From the NCBI RefSeq assembly GCF_900106665.1, contig NZ_FNNA01000001.1, positions 1 through 64,000 on the forward strand: 64,000 nt of DNA, in the 5' to 3' direction. Every line of letters begins with the position of its first letter. Within the stretch, counting starts at the first letter, position 1. Of this stretch, positions 42,289-51,135 are shown piece by piece. A model generated the notes under the pieces. The model was given only the letters and a program-made list of their open reading frames with translations, was not told the origin of the DNA and made no database searches. Made by a program: the position numbers and the translations under genes. Origin of the DNA: Paracoccus sanguinis (GTDB taxonomy: Bacteria > Pseudomonadota > Alphaproteobacteria > Rhodobacterales > Rhodobacteraceae).

Positions 42289-42933
42289 TCACACCTGCGC
42301 CCGCCCGCCCTCGGGCGCCATCCCCGCCAGCCCCTCGGGGCCGAGCGCTGCCAGCATCGCGGCCACGCTCTGCCCCAGCCGCGGATGCACCCAGCCGGGC
42401 GCGATCTCGGCCAGCGGCGCCAGCACGAAGCCGCGGTCCTGCAACCGCGGGTGCGGCAGGATCAGCCGGTCGGGGGCGACCTGCACCTGCGCCGCGGCCG
42501 GCAGGGCGCGCCAGCGGTCCTGCGTCGCCGCGTCGGGGCGGACCTCGCCCCCCATCGCCAGCAGGTCGAGGTCGATCACCCGCGCCCCCCAGCGCGTCCC
42601 GTCCCGCACCCGGCCGAGATCTGCCTCGACCCGGTGCAAGGCGGCCAGCACCGCCTCGGGCGACATCGACCCCGCCGCCACCACCGCGGCGGCGTTGACG
42701 TAGTCCGGCCCCGACCCCGCGGGGTGGGCCGGGGTGCGCCAGAATCGGCTGACCGCGCGCAGCCCCAGCCCTTCGGCACCGAGCCGGCCCAGCGCCACGC
42801 GCACGGCGGCCTCGGGCGGACCTGCCCAACAGGACAGGTTTGCGCCAAGGGCGAGCAGGGCTAGGTTTTCTCGCAGCATCCGCGGTGGGTTGGCGGGTCC
42901 GGCTTGGGTTTGTTCGGCAGGGGACTGGGGCAT
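42289..42933 (-). CDS. folK: 2-amino-4-hydroxy-6-hydroxymethyldihydropteridine diphosphokinase
   Basis: 214 aa. HPPK signature TRWGARVIDLDLLAMGG, with LALLALGANLSCWAGPPEAA at the start and ILPHPRLQDRGFVLAPLAEI near the C-terminus. Transfers pyrophosphate from ATP in folate synthesis. ATG 42933 shares its first bases with the TTG start of the divergent NYN gene; a second ATG at 42879 (MLRENLALLALG) would remove an 18-residue extension and is equally plausible. The 103-bp spacer to rpoZ shows nothing special. Confidence 0.9.
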   Translation of the reverse strand: MPQSPAEQTQAGPANPPRMLRENLALLALGANLSCWAGPPEAAVRVALGRLGAEGLGLRAVSRFWRTPAHPAGSGPDYVNAAAVVAAGSMSPEAVLAALHRVEADLGRVRDGTRWGARVIDLDLLAMGGEVRPDAATQDRWRALPAAAQVQVAPDRLILPHPRLQDRGFVLAPLAEIAPGWVHPRLGQSVAAMLAALGPEGLAGMAPEGGRAQV

Positions 42934-43505
42934 TGTTTTACAAGGACGACCGACTGGCGCTGTTCATCGACGGCGCGAACCTTCATGCCGCGACCAAGGC
43001 GCTCGGGTTCGATCTCGACTACAAGCTGCTGCGGCAGGAATTCGAGCGGCGCGGCAAGCTGGTCCGCGCCTACTACTATACGGCGCTGCTCGAGAACGAG
43101 GAATACTCGCCCGTCCGGCCGCTGATCGACTGGCTGAACTACAACGGCTTCGCCATCGTCTCGAAACCGGCGCGGGAATACACCGACTCGATGGGCCGGC
43201 GCCGGGTCAAGGGCAACATGGACGTGGAACTGGCGGTCGATGCGCTGGCGCTGGCCCCGCGGCTCGACCATGCGGTGCTGTTCTCGGGCGACGGCGACTT
43301 CCGCCCGCTGGTGGCGGCGCTGCAATGCCAGGGGGTGCGGGTGTCGGTCGTCTCGACCATGCGCAGCCAGCCGCCGATGATCGCCGACGAGCTGCGCCGG
43401 CAGGCCGACAACTTCATCGAACTCGACGCCCTGCGCGAGATCATCGGCCGCCCCCCGCGCGAGACCCGCGACCCTGCCGAGCCTGCCCCGGCGGTCGAGG
43501 CCTGA
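42933..43505 (+). CDS. NYN domain protein (LabA/DUF88 family)
   Basis: 190 aa from TTG 42933. Core LALFIDGANLHAATKALGFD (Asp and Asn of the PIN-like active site), NMDVELAVDALALAPRLDHA and VLFSGDGDFRPLVAALQ give the acidic metal site of NYN RNases. It probably cleaves or processes RNA. No ATG fits; the TTG follows the Shine-Dalgarno-like AGGGGA and the family normally starts 'MFYKDDRLALFIDG'. The longer ATG at 42840 would overlap folK by about 90 bp and was rejected. Divergent and touching folK. Confidence 0.85.
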   Translation: MFYKDDRLALFIDGANLHAATKALGFDLDYKLLRQEFERRGKLVRAYYYTALLENEEYSPVRPLIDWLNYNGFAIVSKPAREYTDSMGRRRVKGNMDVELAVDALALAPRLDHAVLFSGDGDFRPLVAALQCQGVRVSVVSTMRSQPPMIADELRRQADNFIELDALREIIGRPPRETRDPAEPAPAVEA

Positions 43506-43513
43506 TCTGAACC

Positions 43514-43542
43514 GCCGATCTTAACCCTTGGGTAAGATCGGC
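43514..43542. promoter_or_regulatory. Hairpin between NYN and PAS genes
   Basis: Perfect arms GCCGATCTT (43514-43522) and AAGATCGGC (43534-43542) enclose A-ACCC-TT-GGGT, which itself can pair. It lies 9 bp after the NYN gene stop and about 60 bp before the PAS gene. There is no T-tract, so it may be an operator or a stabilising stem. Confidence 0.45.
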
Positions 43543-43600
43543 CGAGACGTTCGCGCCGCCGCCGCGTTATGATCCGAGCCGTATCGAGGACCATTGTGCC

Positions 43601-44425
43601 ATGACCCGCAACAACGACGACGGCAAGACCGCCCCGCTCGGACCCGAGCGGTTGCTGCGCCTGTCCGACTTCGACGCCCGCAGCCCGGACCGGGTGGCGG
43701 GGGCGCTGCGCGACTACTGGCTGTCGCTGCGCCGCGGCCGGGCGGTGCCCTCGCGCGCCGATGTCGAGCCGGCCGGGCTGCGCGCCGCCCTGCCCTTCGC
43801 CTTCATCCTCGAGCGGGTGGCCCCCGGGGCCGCGCGCTTCCGCCTCGCCGGGCGCCACCTCGTCGACCTGATGGGGATGGAGGTGCGGGGGATGCCTCTC
43901 TGCTCGGTCCTCAACGCCCCCTCGCGCGGGCGGCTGAGCGACGTGCTCGAGGCGGTGTTCAAGGGACCGCAGATCGCCGAGCTGGACCTGATCGGGCCGG
44001 TCGGCTACGGCCGCCCGGCGCTGACCGGGCGGATGCTGCTCATGCCGCTCAAGTCGGACCTGGGCGACGTGTCCCGCGCGCTCGGGTGCCTCGCGACCGA
44101 GGGCGAGATCGGCACCGCCCCGCGCCGCTTCGACATCGCCGCCGACCGCGCGATGCCGGTGGTCGAGGGCGCGCGCGTCCTGACCCCGCAGCCCTCGATG
44201 CACGGCTTCGCCGAGCCGCCCGCGCCGTGGCGCGGCGAGCCGTTCGCGGCCGACGACGCCGACTCCCCGGCCCCCGTCCCCCGGCGCCGTCCCGCGGCCG
44301 GGCGGCCCCCGTCGCTGCCGACGATGCCGCCGCTCTTCGACGCGCCCGCGCCGCGCCCGGCGATCCGCGAGGACGAGACGCCCGAGGAGCGCCGCGCCCG
44401 CTTCCGCGTCATCTCGAACGACTGA
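43601..44425 (+). CDS. PAS domain protein (PAS_5-like)
   Basis: 274 aa. DYWLSLRRGRAVPSRADVEP, then LPFAFILERVAPGAARFRLA and GRHLVDLMGMEVRGMPL are typical of the PAS_5 family of alphaproteobacteria. The C-terminal ~100 residues are Pro/Ala/Arg-rich and disordered. No kinase or output domain is attached, so it may be an accessory sensor. Start ATG 43601 follows a weak Shine-Dalgarno. A strong hairpin follows the stop. Confidence 0.8.
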   Translation: MTRNNDDGKTAPLGPERLLRLSDFDARSPDRVAGALRDYWLSLRRGRAVPSRADVEPAGLRAALPFAFILERVAPGAARFRLAGRHLVDLMGMEVRGMPLCSVLNAPSRGRLSDVLEAVFKGPQIAELDLIGPVGYGRPALTGRMLLMPLKSDLGDVSRALGCLATEGEIGTAPRRFDIAADRAMPVVEGARVLTPQPSMHGFAEPPAPWRGEPFAADDADSPAPVPRRRPAAGRPPSLPTMPPLFDAPAPRPAIREDETPEERRARFRVISND

Positions 44426-44443
44426 AGACCGATTGACGACAAA

Positions 44444-44463
44444 GGGCGCCCCGCGGGGCGCCC
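44444..44463. terminator. Hairpin terminator between PAS and aroG genes
   Basis: GGGCGCCCC / GGGGCGCCC with a two-base tip (effective loop CCGCGG or smaller). Convergent genes end on both sides (stops at 44425 and 44490), so it may work in both directions. The T-tract is poor (TTCGGTTT). Confidence 0.65.
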
Positions 44464-44489
44464 TTCGGTTTCGGCAAGGCCGCTGCGCT

Positions 44490-45938
44490 TCAGACCGCGT
44501 CGCGCAGCCCGACCGGGGTGCCGGTGCGCCGCGCCCGCAGCTCTTCGGCCACGAGGAACGCCAGTTCCAGCGACTGGCTGGCATTCAGCCGCGGGTCACA
44601 GGCGGTGTGGTAGCGGCTCGACAGATCCTCGTCGGTGACCGCCCGGACGCCGCCGGTGCACTCGGTCACGTCCTGTCCGGTCATCTCGAAATGCACGCCC
44701 CCCGGCACGCTGCCCTCGGCGGCGTGGACGGCGAAGAACTCCCGCACCTCGCGCAGCACCTGGTCGAACTGCCGGGTCTTGTAGCCCGAGGCCGCCTTGA
44801 TCGTGTTGCCGTGCATGGGGTCGCAGCACCAGAGCACGTTGGCCCCTTCCGCCTGCACGGTGCGGATCAGCCGCGGCAGGTGGTCGCCCACCTTGCCCGC
44901 CCCGAAGCGCGCGATCAGCGTCAGTCGGCCGGCCTCGTTGGTCGGGTTCAGCGTGGCGATGAGCCGCTTCAGGTCATCCTCGCTGATCGAGGGGCCGCAT
45001 TTCAGCCCGATCGGGTTCTGCACCCCGCGCAGGAACTCGACATGCGCCCCGTCCGGCTGCCGGGTGCGGTCGCCGATCCAGAGCATGTGGCCCGAGCCCG
45101 CCACCGGCAGCCCGGTGGTCGAGTCGATCCGCGCCAGCGCCTCTTCGTATTCCAGCAGCAAGGCCTCGTGGCTGGTGTAGAACTCGACGGTGCCCAGCTC
45201 GTGCGCCGTCTCGGACGACACCCCGGCCGCCTGCATGAAGGCCATGGCGTCGCTGATCCGGTCGGCGATGGCGCGATACTCCGCCGCCTCCGGCCCGCCG
45301 GTGAAATCGGCGATCCAGCTCTGCACCCGGTGGATGTCGGCATAACCCCCGGTCGAGAATGCGCGCAGCAGGTTCAGCGAGGCCGCCGCCTGCGTGTAGG
45401 CCTGCAGCATCCGCTGCGGGTCGGGGACGCGGGCCGCGTCGGTGAAGTCGAAGCCGTTGATGATGTCGCCGCGGTAGGAGGGCAGCTCGACGCCCCCCAT
45501 CACCTCGGTCGGCGCCGAGCGCGGCTTGGCGAACTGCCCGGCCATGCGACCGACCTTGACCACCGGCATCTGCGCGCCCCAGGTCAGCACCACCGCCATC
45601 TGCAGCATCACCTTGAAGGTGTCGCGGATGTTGTCGGCCGAGAACTCGGCAAAGCTCTCGGCGCAGTCGCCGCCCTGCAACAGGAACGCCCGGCCCGCGG
45701 CGGCATCGGCCAGATGCGCCTTGAGGCGGCGCGCCTCGCCCGCGAAGACCAGCGGCGGAAAGCGCGACAGCTGCGCCTCGACGGCGTTCAGGGGGGCGGC
45801 GTCGGGATAGTCGGGCATCTGCACGCGCGGCCGGGTGCGCCAGCCCTGCCGGCTCCAGTCCGGGGCGCCCGCGGAACGGCGGGGGGCCTCGGTCTTGGCG
45901 CTGAGCGGCATGGCGGTCGAACTGGTATCCTGCGGCAT
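44490..45938 (-). CDS. aroG: 3-deoxy-7-phosphoheptulonate synthase, class II
   Basis: 482 aa. First step of the shikimate pathway, from phosphoenolpyruvate and erythrose 4-phosphate. [49 protein letters not shown] and [15 protein letters not shown] are hallmarks of the class II (plant-type) enzymes; the Cys in GGDCAESF binds the metal. ATG 45938-45936 begins [18 protein letters not shown]. It is transcribed divergently from the branched-chain amino acid transporter genes; a perfect palindrome lies between the two. Confidence 0.95.
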   Translation of the reverse strand: MPQDTSSTAMPLSAKTEAPRRSAGAPDWSRQGWRTRPRVQMPDYPDAAPLNAVEAQLSRFPPLVFAGEARRLKAHLADAAAGRAFLLQGGDCAESFAEFSADNIRDTFKVMLQMAVVLTWGAQMPVVKVGRMAGQFAKPRSAPTEVMGGVELPSYRGDIINGFDFTDAARVPDPQRMLQAYTQAAASLNLLRAFSTGGYADIHRVQSWIADFTGGPEAAEYRAIADRISDAMAFMQAAGVSSETAHELGTVEFYTSHEALLLEYEEALARIDSTTGLPVAGSGHMLWIGDRTRQPDGAHVEFLRGVQNPIGLKCGPSISEDDLKRLIATLNPTNEAGRLTLIARFGAGKVGDHLPRLIRTVQAEGANVLWCCDPMHGNTIKAASGYKTRQFDQVLREVREFFAVHAAEGSVPGGVHFEMTGQDVTECTGGVRAVTDEDLSSRYHTACDPRLNASQSLELAFLVAEELRARRTGTPVGLRDAV

Positions 45939-46041
45939 GACGGACGATCCTCGATGAAACACCGGGCGAATATAGTGACGCCGCGCGGGCGAGGAAAGCC
46001 GGTCCGCGGCACCCGGCGGGCCGAGGGGCGCACGGATGGTC

Positions 46042-46060
46042 CTGCATAGCGGCTATGCAG
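46042..46060. promoter_or_regulatory. Perfect 19-bp palindrome, candidate operator
   Basis: CTGCATAGC-G-GCTATGCAG lies between divergent aroG (start 45938) and the first binding-protein gene (start 46131). Its length and symmetry suit a dimeric transcription factor; which one is unknown. Confidence 0.55.
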
Positions 46061-46102
46061 CGGGTGCTTTCCTTTCGGCGGCAACCTGCCTAGTCTCTCG
46101 TT

Positions 46103-46117
46103 CCAGACTGTGTCTGG
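46103..46117 (+). promoter_or_regulatory. Inverted repeat in the leader of the first binding-protein gene
   Basis: CCAGAC-TGT-GTCTGG ends 13 bp before ATG 46131, and its right arm runs into the Shine-Dalgarno GGAGAA. It could be an operator or a hairpin that limits ribosome access. Confidence 0.4.
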
Positions 46118-46130
46118 AGAACGGATCACC

Positions 46131-47315
46131 ATGAAGAAACTGCTGCTCGCCACCGCCGCCACCGCGCTTTCGGTCGGCATGGCCACCGCCGAGGACGTCA
46201 AGATCGGCATCTCGATGGGCTTCACCGGCCCGCTCGAGTCGATGGCGCCGCAGATGGCCAACGGGGCCGAGCTCGCCATCAAGGAGATCAGCGAGTCGGG
46301 CAAGCTGATGGACGGCGCCAAGGTTGAGGCCGTGCGCGCCGACAACACCTGCGCCGACGCCGCAGCCTCGGTCGCCGCGGTCGAGCGGCTGGTGACCTCG
46401 GACAAGGTCAACGGGATCATGGGCGGGATGTGCTCGGGCGAGACGATCGCCAGCCTCGAGCGCGTGGCCGTGCCGAACGGCATGGTGATGATCTCGCCCT
46501 CGGCCACCTCGCCGGCGCTCTCGACCATCGACGACAAGGGCTTCTTCTTCCGCACCTCGCCGTCCGACGCCCGCCAGGGCGACGTCATGGCCGACATCGC
46601 GCTCGAGCGCGGGGTCAAGTCGGTGGCGGTCACCTACACCAACAACGACTACGGCAAGGGCCTCGCCGAGGCGTTCAAGACGGCCTACGAAGGCAAGGGC
46701 GGCAAGGTCACGATGATCGCCGCGCATGACGACGGCAAGGCCGACTATTCGGCCGAGGTCGCGGCGCTGGCCGCTGCCGGCGGCGATGCGCTGGCCGTGG
46801 TCGGCTACGTCGACCAGGGCGGCTCGGGGATCGTGCGCGGGGCGCTCGATTCCGGCGCGTTCTCGACCTTCATCATGCCCGACGGGATGGTGGGCCAGGC
46901 GCTGATCGACAAGTTCGGCGCCGAGCTCGAGACCTCGTTCGGTCAGAACCCCTCGTCCGAAGGCGCCGGCCGTGACAAGTTCACCGAACTCGCCAAGGCC
47001 GCGGGCTTCGACGGCAGCGCCGTCTATTCGGGCGAGGCCTATGACGCCGCCGCCCTGATGCTGCTGGCGATGCAGGCCGCCAAGTCCACCGATCCCAAGG
47101 TCTACAAGGACAAGATCATGGAGGTGGCGAACGGCCCCGGCGAGAAGATCGGCGTGGGCGAGCTGGCCAAGGGCCTCGAGCTTTTGGCCGCCGGCACCGA
47201 CATCGACTATGACGGCGCCTCGTCGGTCGAGCTGATCGAGCCGGGCGAAAGCGCCGGCACCTTCCGCGAGGTCGATTTCAAGGGCGGCACGCTCAACGTC
47301 GTCAAGATGCGCTGA
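46131..47315 (+). CDS. Branched-chain amino acid ABC transporter substrate-binding protein, copy 1
   Basis: 394 aa periplasmic type 1 binding protein. Signal peptide about residues 1-20 (MKKLLLATAATALSVGMATA). Core GISMGFTGPLESMAPQMANG, GGMCSGETIASLERVAVPNG and AVTYTNNDYGKGLAEAFKTA are typical LivK-like features. It delivers amino acids or related ligands to LivHM. A nearly identical second gene follows (both 394 aa), so this is a recent tandem duplication. A strong hairpin follows its stop. Confidence 0.92.
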   Translation: MKKLLLATAATALSVGMATAEDVKIGISMGFTGPLESMAPQMANGAELAIKEISESGKLMDGAKVEAVRADNTCADAAASVAAVERLVTSDKVNGIMGGMCSGETIASLERVAVPNGMVMISPSATSPALSTIDDKGFFFRTSPSDARQGDVMADIALERGVKSVAVTYTNNDYGKGLAEAFKTAYEGKGGKVTMIAAHDDGKADYSAEVAALAAAGGDALAVVGYVDQGGSGIVRGALDSGAFSTFIMPDGMVGQALIDKFGAELETSFGQNPSSEGAGRDKFTELAKAAGFDGSAVYSGEAYDAAALMLLAMQAAKSTDPKVYKDKIMEVANGPGEKIGVGELAKGLELLAAGTDIDYDGASSVELIEPGESAGTFREVDFKGGTLNVVKMR

Positions 47316-47323
47316 CACGCGCG

Positions 47324-47359
47324 CCGCCGCAGTCCGGGGCCCGTCCCCGGCCGCGGCGG
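47324..47359 (+). promoter_or_regulatory. Large stem-loop between the two binding-protein genes
   Basis: Outer arms CCGCCGC (47324-47330) / GCGGCGG (47353-47359) and inner arms CCGGGG (47334-47339) / CCCCGG (47345-47350). There is no T-tract. Such stems after binding-protein genes often protect the upstream mRNA and raise its expression relative to downstream genes. Confidence 0.55.
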
Positions 47360-47462
47360 ACGCCGGACCTACGCCGTGCCCCCGCCCGGGGCGCGGCGGA
47401 ACCCGCGGACAAGGCGGCCATCAACGGACCGCCGCCGCACACACAGCAGGGAGAAGACCAGA

Positions 47463-48647
47463 ATGAAGAACCTGATGCTCGCCACCGCCGTGGCAGCTCT
47501 CACCGCCTCGGGCGCGCTGGCCGCCGACGTCAAGCTGGGCGTCTCGCTCGGCTTCACCGGCCCGCTCGAGTCGATGGCGCCGTCGATGCTCAAGGGCGTC
47601 GAGATGGCGGTCAAGGAAGCCAACGACTCGGGCAAGGCGATGGACGGCACCACCTTCTCGATCGTCCAGGCCGACAGCACCTGCGCCGATGCCGCCGCCG
47701 CCGTGACCGCGGTCGAGCGGCTGGTGACCTCGGACAAGGTCGCGGGCATCGTCGGCGGGATGTGCTCGGGCGAGACCATCGCCAGCCTGGAAAAGGTCGC
47801 GGTGCCGAACGGCGTCGTGATGATCGCCCCCTCGGCCACCTCGCCCGCGCTGACCACGATCGACGACAAGGGCTTCTTCTTCCGCACCGCGCCCTCGGAC
47901 GCGCGCCAGGGCGAGGTGATGGCCGACATCATCCTCGAGCGCGGGATCAAGTCGGTCGCCGTGACCTACACCAACAACGACTACGGCAAGGGCCTCGCCG
48001 AGTCGTTCAAGTCGGCCTACGAGGGCAAGGGCGGCAAGATCACCATCACCGCCGCCCATGACGACGGCAAGGCCGACTATGCGGCCGAGGTCGCGGCGCT
48101 GGCCGCCGCCGGCGGCGACGCGCTGGTCGTGGCGGGCTACGTCGACCAGGGCGGCTCGGGGATCGTGCGCGGGGCGCTCGATTCGGGGGCCTTCAACACC
48201 TTCGTCTTCACCGACGGCATGGTCAGCCAGACCCTCGTCGACAAGTTCGGCAAGGAGCTCGAGACCTCGTTCGGCCAGAACCCCTCGGCCGAGGGCGAGG
48301 GCCGCGACGCCTTCATCGCCAAGGCCAAGGAGTCGGGCTTCGAGGGCTCGGACGCCTTCGCCGCCGAGGCCTATGACGCCGCCGCGCTGCTGATCCTCGC
48401 CATGCAGGCCGCCAAGTCAGCCGATCCCAAGGTCTACAAGGACAAGGTGATGGACGTGGCCAACGCCCCGGGCGAGAAGATCATGCCCGGCGAGCTGGCC
48501 AAGGCGCTCGAGCTGCTGGCCGACGGCAAGGACATCGACTATGTCGGCGCGAGCGCCGTCGAACTGGTCGGCCCGGGCGAAAGCGCCGGCACCTACCGCG
48601 AGGTCGACTTCAAGGGCGGCACGCTCAACGCGGTCAAGACGCACTGA
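47463..48647 (+). CDS. Branched-chain amino acid ABC transporter substrate-binding protein, copy 2
   Basis: 394 aa, paralogue of the preceding gene with the same length and about four of five residues identical by eye. Signal peptide MKNLMLATAVAALTASGALA. GVSLGFTGPLESMAPSMLKG, GGMCSGETIASLEKVAVPNG and TNNDYGKGLAESFKSA correspond to copy 1. Differences cluster in the first lobe (MLKGVEMAVKEANDSGKAMD), so ligand preference may differ. ATG 47463 has a GGGAGAAG Shine-Dalgarno. The transporter genes follow after 145 bp with a hairpin in between. Confidence 0.92.
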   Translation: MKNLMLATAVAALTASGALAADVKLGVSLGFTGPLESMAPSMLKGVEMAVKEANDSGKAMDGTTFSIVQADSTCADAAAAVTAVERLVTSDKVAGIVGGMCSGETIASLEKVAVPNGVVMIAPSATSPALTTIDDKGFFFRTAPSDARQGEVMADIILERGIKSVAVTYTNNDYGKGLAESFKSAYEGKGGKITITAAHDDGKADYAAEVAALAAAGGDALVVAGYVDQGGSGIVRGALDSGAFNTFVFTDGMVSQTLVDKFGKELETSFGQNPSAEGEGRDAFIAKAKESGFEGSDAFAAEAYDAAALLILAMQAAKSADPKVYKDKVMDVANAPGEKIMPGELAKALELLADGKDIDYVGASAVELVGPGESAGTYREVDFKGGTLNAVKTH

Positions 48648-48722
48648 TCCGGTCGCGGCGCCCGCCCGGTGCGGGGGCCGCGCGCCAGCCGCCGCCGGCG
48701 GGGGCGGCACCTGACCAGACTG

Positions 48723-48744
48723 GCGGCGCCCTGCGGGGCGCCGC
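48723..48744 (+). promoter_or_regulatory. Stem-loop between binding-protein copy 2 and livG
   Basis: GCGGCGCCC (48723-48731) / GGGCGCCGC (48736-48744), loop TGCG, no T-tract. Like the stem after copy 1, it could stabilise binding-protein mRNA or partly terminate transcription before livG. Confidence 0.5.
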
Positions 48745-48792
48745 GGCCCCGGCGGGAACGGCCACCGGGCGCGAGAGGGAAACGAGGGACGC

Positions 48793-49727
48793 ATGATCCA
48801 GGTCCATGACCTGCACCGGCATTTCGGGGGCTTCCGCGCCGTGGACGGGGCGAGCCTGACCATCGCCACCGGCTCGATCACCGGCCTGATCGGCCCGAAC
48901 GGCGCGGGCAAGTCGACGCTCTTCAACGTCATCGCCGGCGTCCTGCCGCCCACCTCGGGGCGCGTGGTGATGGACGGCGAGGACATCACCGGCCTCGCCC
49001 CGCACAAGCTCTTCCACAAGGGCCTGCTGCGCACCTTCCAGATGGCGCATGAGTTCTCCTCGATGACCGTGCGCGAGAACCTGATGATGGTGCCGCCCGC
49101 GCAGTCGGGCGAAACGCTGTGGAACACCTGGTTCGGCCGCAAGCGCATCGCCGATCAGGAACGCGCGCTCCTCGCCCGCGCGGATGAGGTGCTGGACTTC
49201 CTCACCATCAGCCACGTGGCCGAGGAAAAGGCCGGCAACCTCTCGGGCGGGCAGAAGAAGCTTCTGGAACTCGGCCGCTGCATGATGGTCGACGCCAAGA
49301 TCGTGTTCCTGGACGAGGTCGGCGCGGGCGTGAACCGCACGCTGCTCATGACCATCGCCGACGCGATCCTGCGGCTGAACAGGGAACGCGGCTACACCTT
49401 CTGCGTGATCGAGCACGACATGGATTTCATCGGCAAGCTCTGCGACCCGGTGATCGTGATGGCCGAGGGCAAGGTGCTGGCGCAGGGCTCGGCCGACAGC
49501 ATCATGCAGAACGAGGCGGTGATCGAGGCCTATCTCGGCCGCGGCCTCAAGAACAAGGTCCAGGCCGAGATGGCCGAGGAAACCCGCCGCCACGAGGGCC
49601 ACGGCGCCCAGCCCGGCCTCGGCGCCGAGGCGGGCCGTCCCGTGAGCGCGTCGGGGGCTGCGACCTCGCCGGGCACCACCCGAGGACCGCTGGGCGAACT
49701 CGACGACCCCGGCACCGAGGTGCGGCC

Positions 49728-49731
<4 letters not shown>
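48793..49731 (+). CDS. livG: Branched-chain amino acid ABC transporter ATP-binding protein LivG-type
   Basis: 312 aa. Walker A GPNGAGKST, Q-loop FQMAHEFSSMTVREN, signature NLSGGQKKLLELGR, and H-loop VIEHDMDF. The Walker B region reads IVFLDEVGAGVN rather than the usual LDEPAAGL, a variation I recall from rhodobacterial homologues. A C-terminal extension of about 50 residues is Gly/Pro-rich and probably disordered. It forms a heterodimeric ATPase with LivF. Its stop overlaps the livF start (ATGA). Confidence 0.92.
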
Positions 49732-50528
<797 letters not shown>

Positions 50529-50531
50529 CCG

Positions 50532-50999
50532 ATGCGCCGGCTCGCCCCGCTGACCCTCGCCCTCGCCCTGCCCGCGGCCGCGCTGGCGCAATCCGCGCCA
50601 GCGGCTCCGGCCCCGGCCACGCTGCCGCCCGCGGTGGCGGCGCTGGCCGACCCGCCGTCGATCCACGACCCGGCCGCGGTCAATCCCGCCACCGCGCTGC
50701 CCGCCGACGCGATCCTGCCCGGTGCGGCGGGCGTGCGCGGCATCGCCTGCGCGCTCGACCCCGCCTCCGACGGCACCGCCCGCAGCGTTGCGGTCATCCA
50801 CCCGTGGTCCGCCGCCCCGATGCTGATCGGCCCCGAGGGCCCGCGCCCGGCGCGGTTCTTCAAGCGCGGCCGCACGCTGATCTTCGACGCCGGCCGCACG
50901 GTCCTCTACATCGACCGCGACCACCACCACGCCACGCTGAGCCTCAGCACGCCTCGCGCGGTCCAGAACCTGCGCGGCCTCTGCCGGGTGACGCCATGA
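50532..50999 (+). CDS. Small secreted hypothetical protein in the liv operon
   Basis: 155 aa. Signal peptide MRRLAPLTLALALPAAALAQ, cleavage near residue 19. A Pro/Ala-rich linker follows, then a C-terminal domain with RGIACALDPASDGTARSVAV, ARFFKRGRTLIFDAGRTVLY and HATLSLSTPRAVQNLRGLC. A cysteine pair (about residues 72 and 151) may form a disulfide. No recognised family. It begins 3 bp after livF and precedes livH by 136 bp, so it is co-transcribed and may be a periplasmic accessory of the transporter. Confidence 0.75.
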   Translation: MRRLAPLTLALALPAAALAQSAPAAPAPATLPPAVAALADPPSIHDPAAVNPATALPADAILPGAAGVRGIACALDPASDGTARSVAVIHPWSAAPMLIGPEGPRPARFFKRGRTLIFDAGRTVLYIDRDHHHATLSLSTPRAVQNLRGLCRVTP

Positions 51000-51015
51000 C
51001 CCCCTCTGCCGCCCC

Positions 51016-51051
51016 TCGGGCTGGACAGAAATATCCCCGCCGGAGGCATCC
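51016..51051 (+). repeat. Dispersed intergenic element, copy 1
   Basis: TCGGGCTGGACAGAAATATC followed by CCCGCCGGAGGCATCC between the secreted protein gene and livH. A second copy at 53525-53561 differs at one position in the shared core. I recall this motif as frequent in genomes of this family. Confidence 0.7.
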
Positions 51052-51135
51052 CGCGGCCCCGTCCGCGATCCGCCGCCCGCAGGGCGCCGCCTCTGCGCCC
51101 GCGCGTCACCGCGACGCCCCCTCGAGAGAGAGCTG

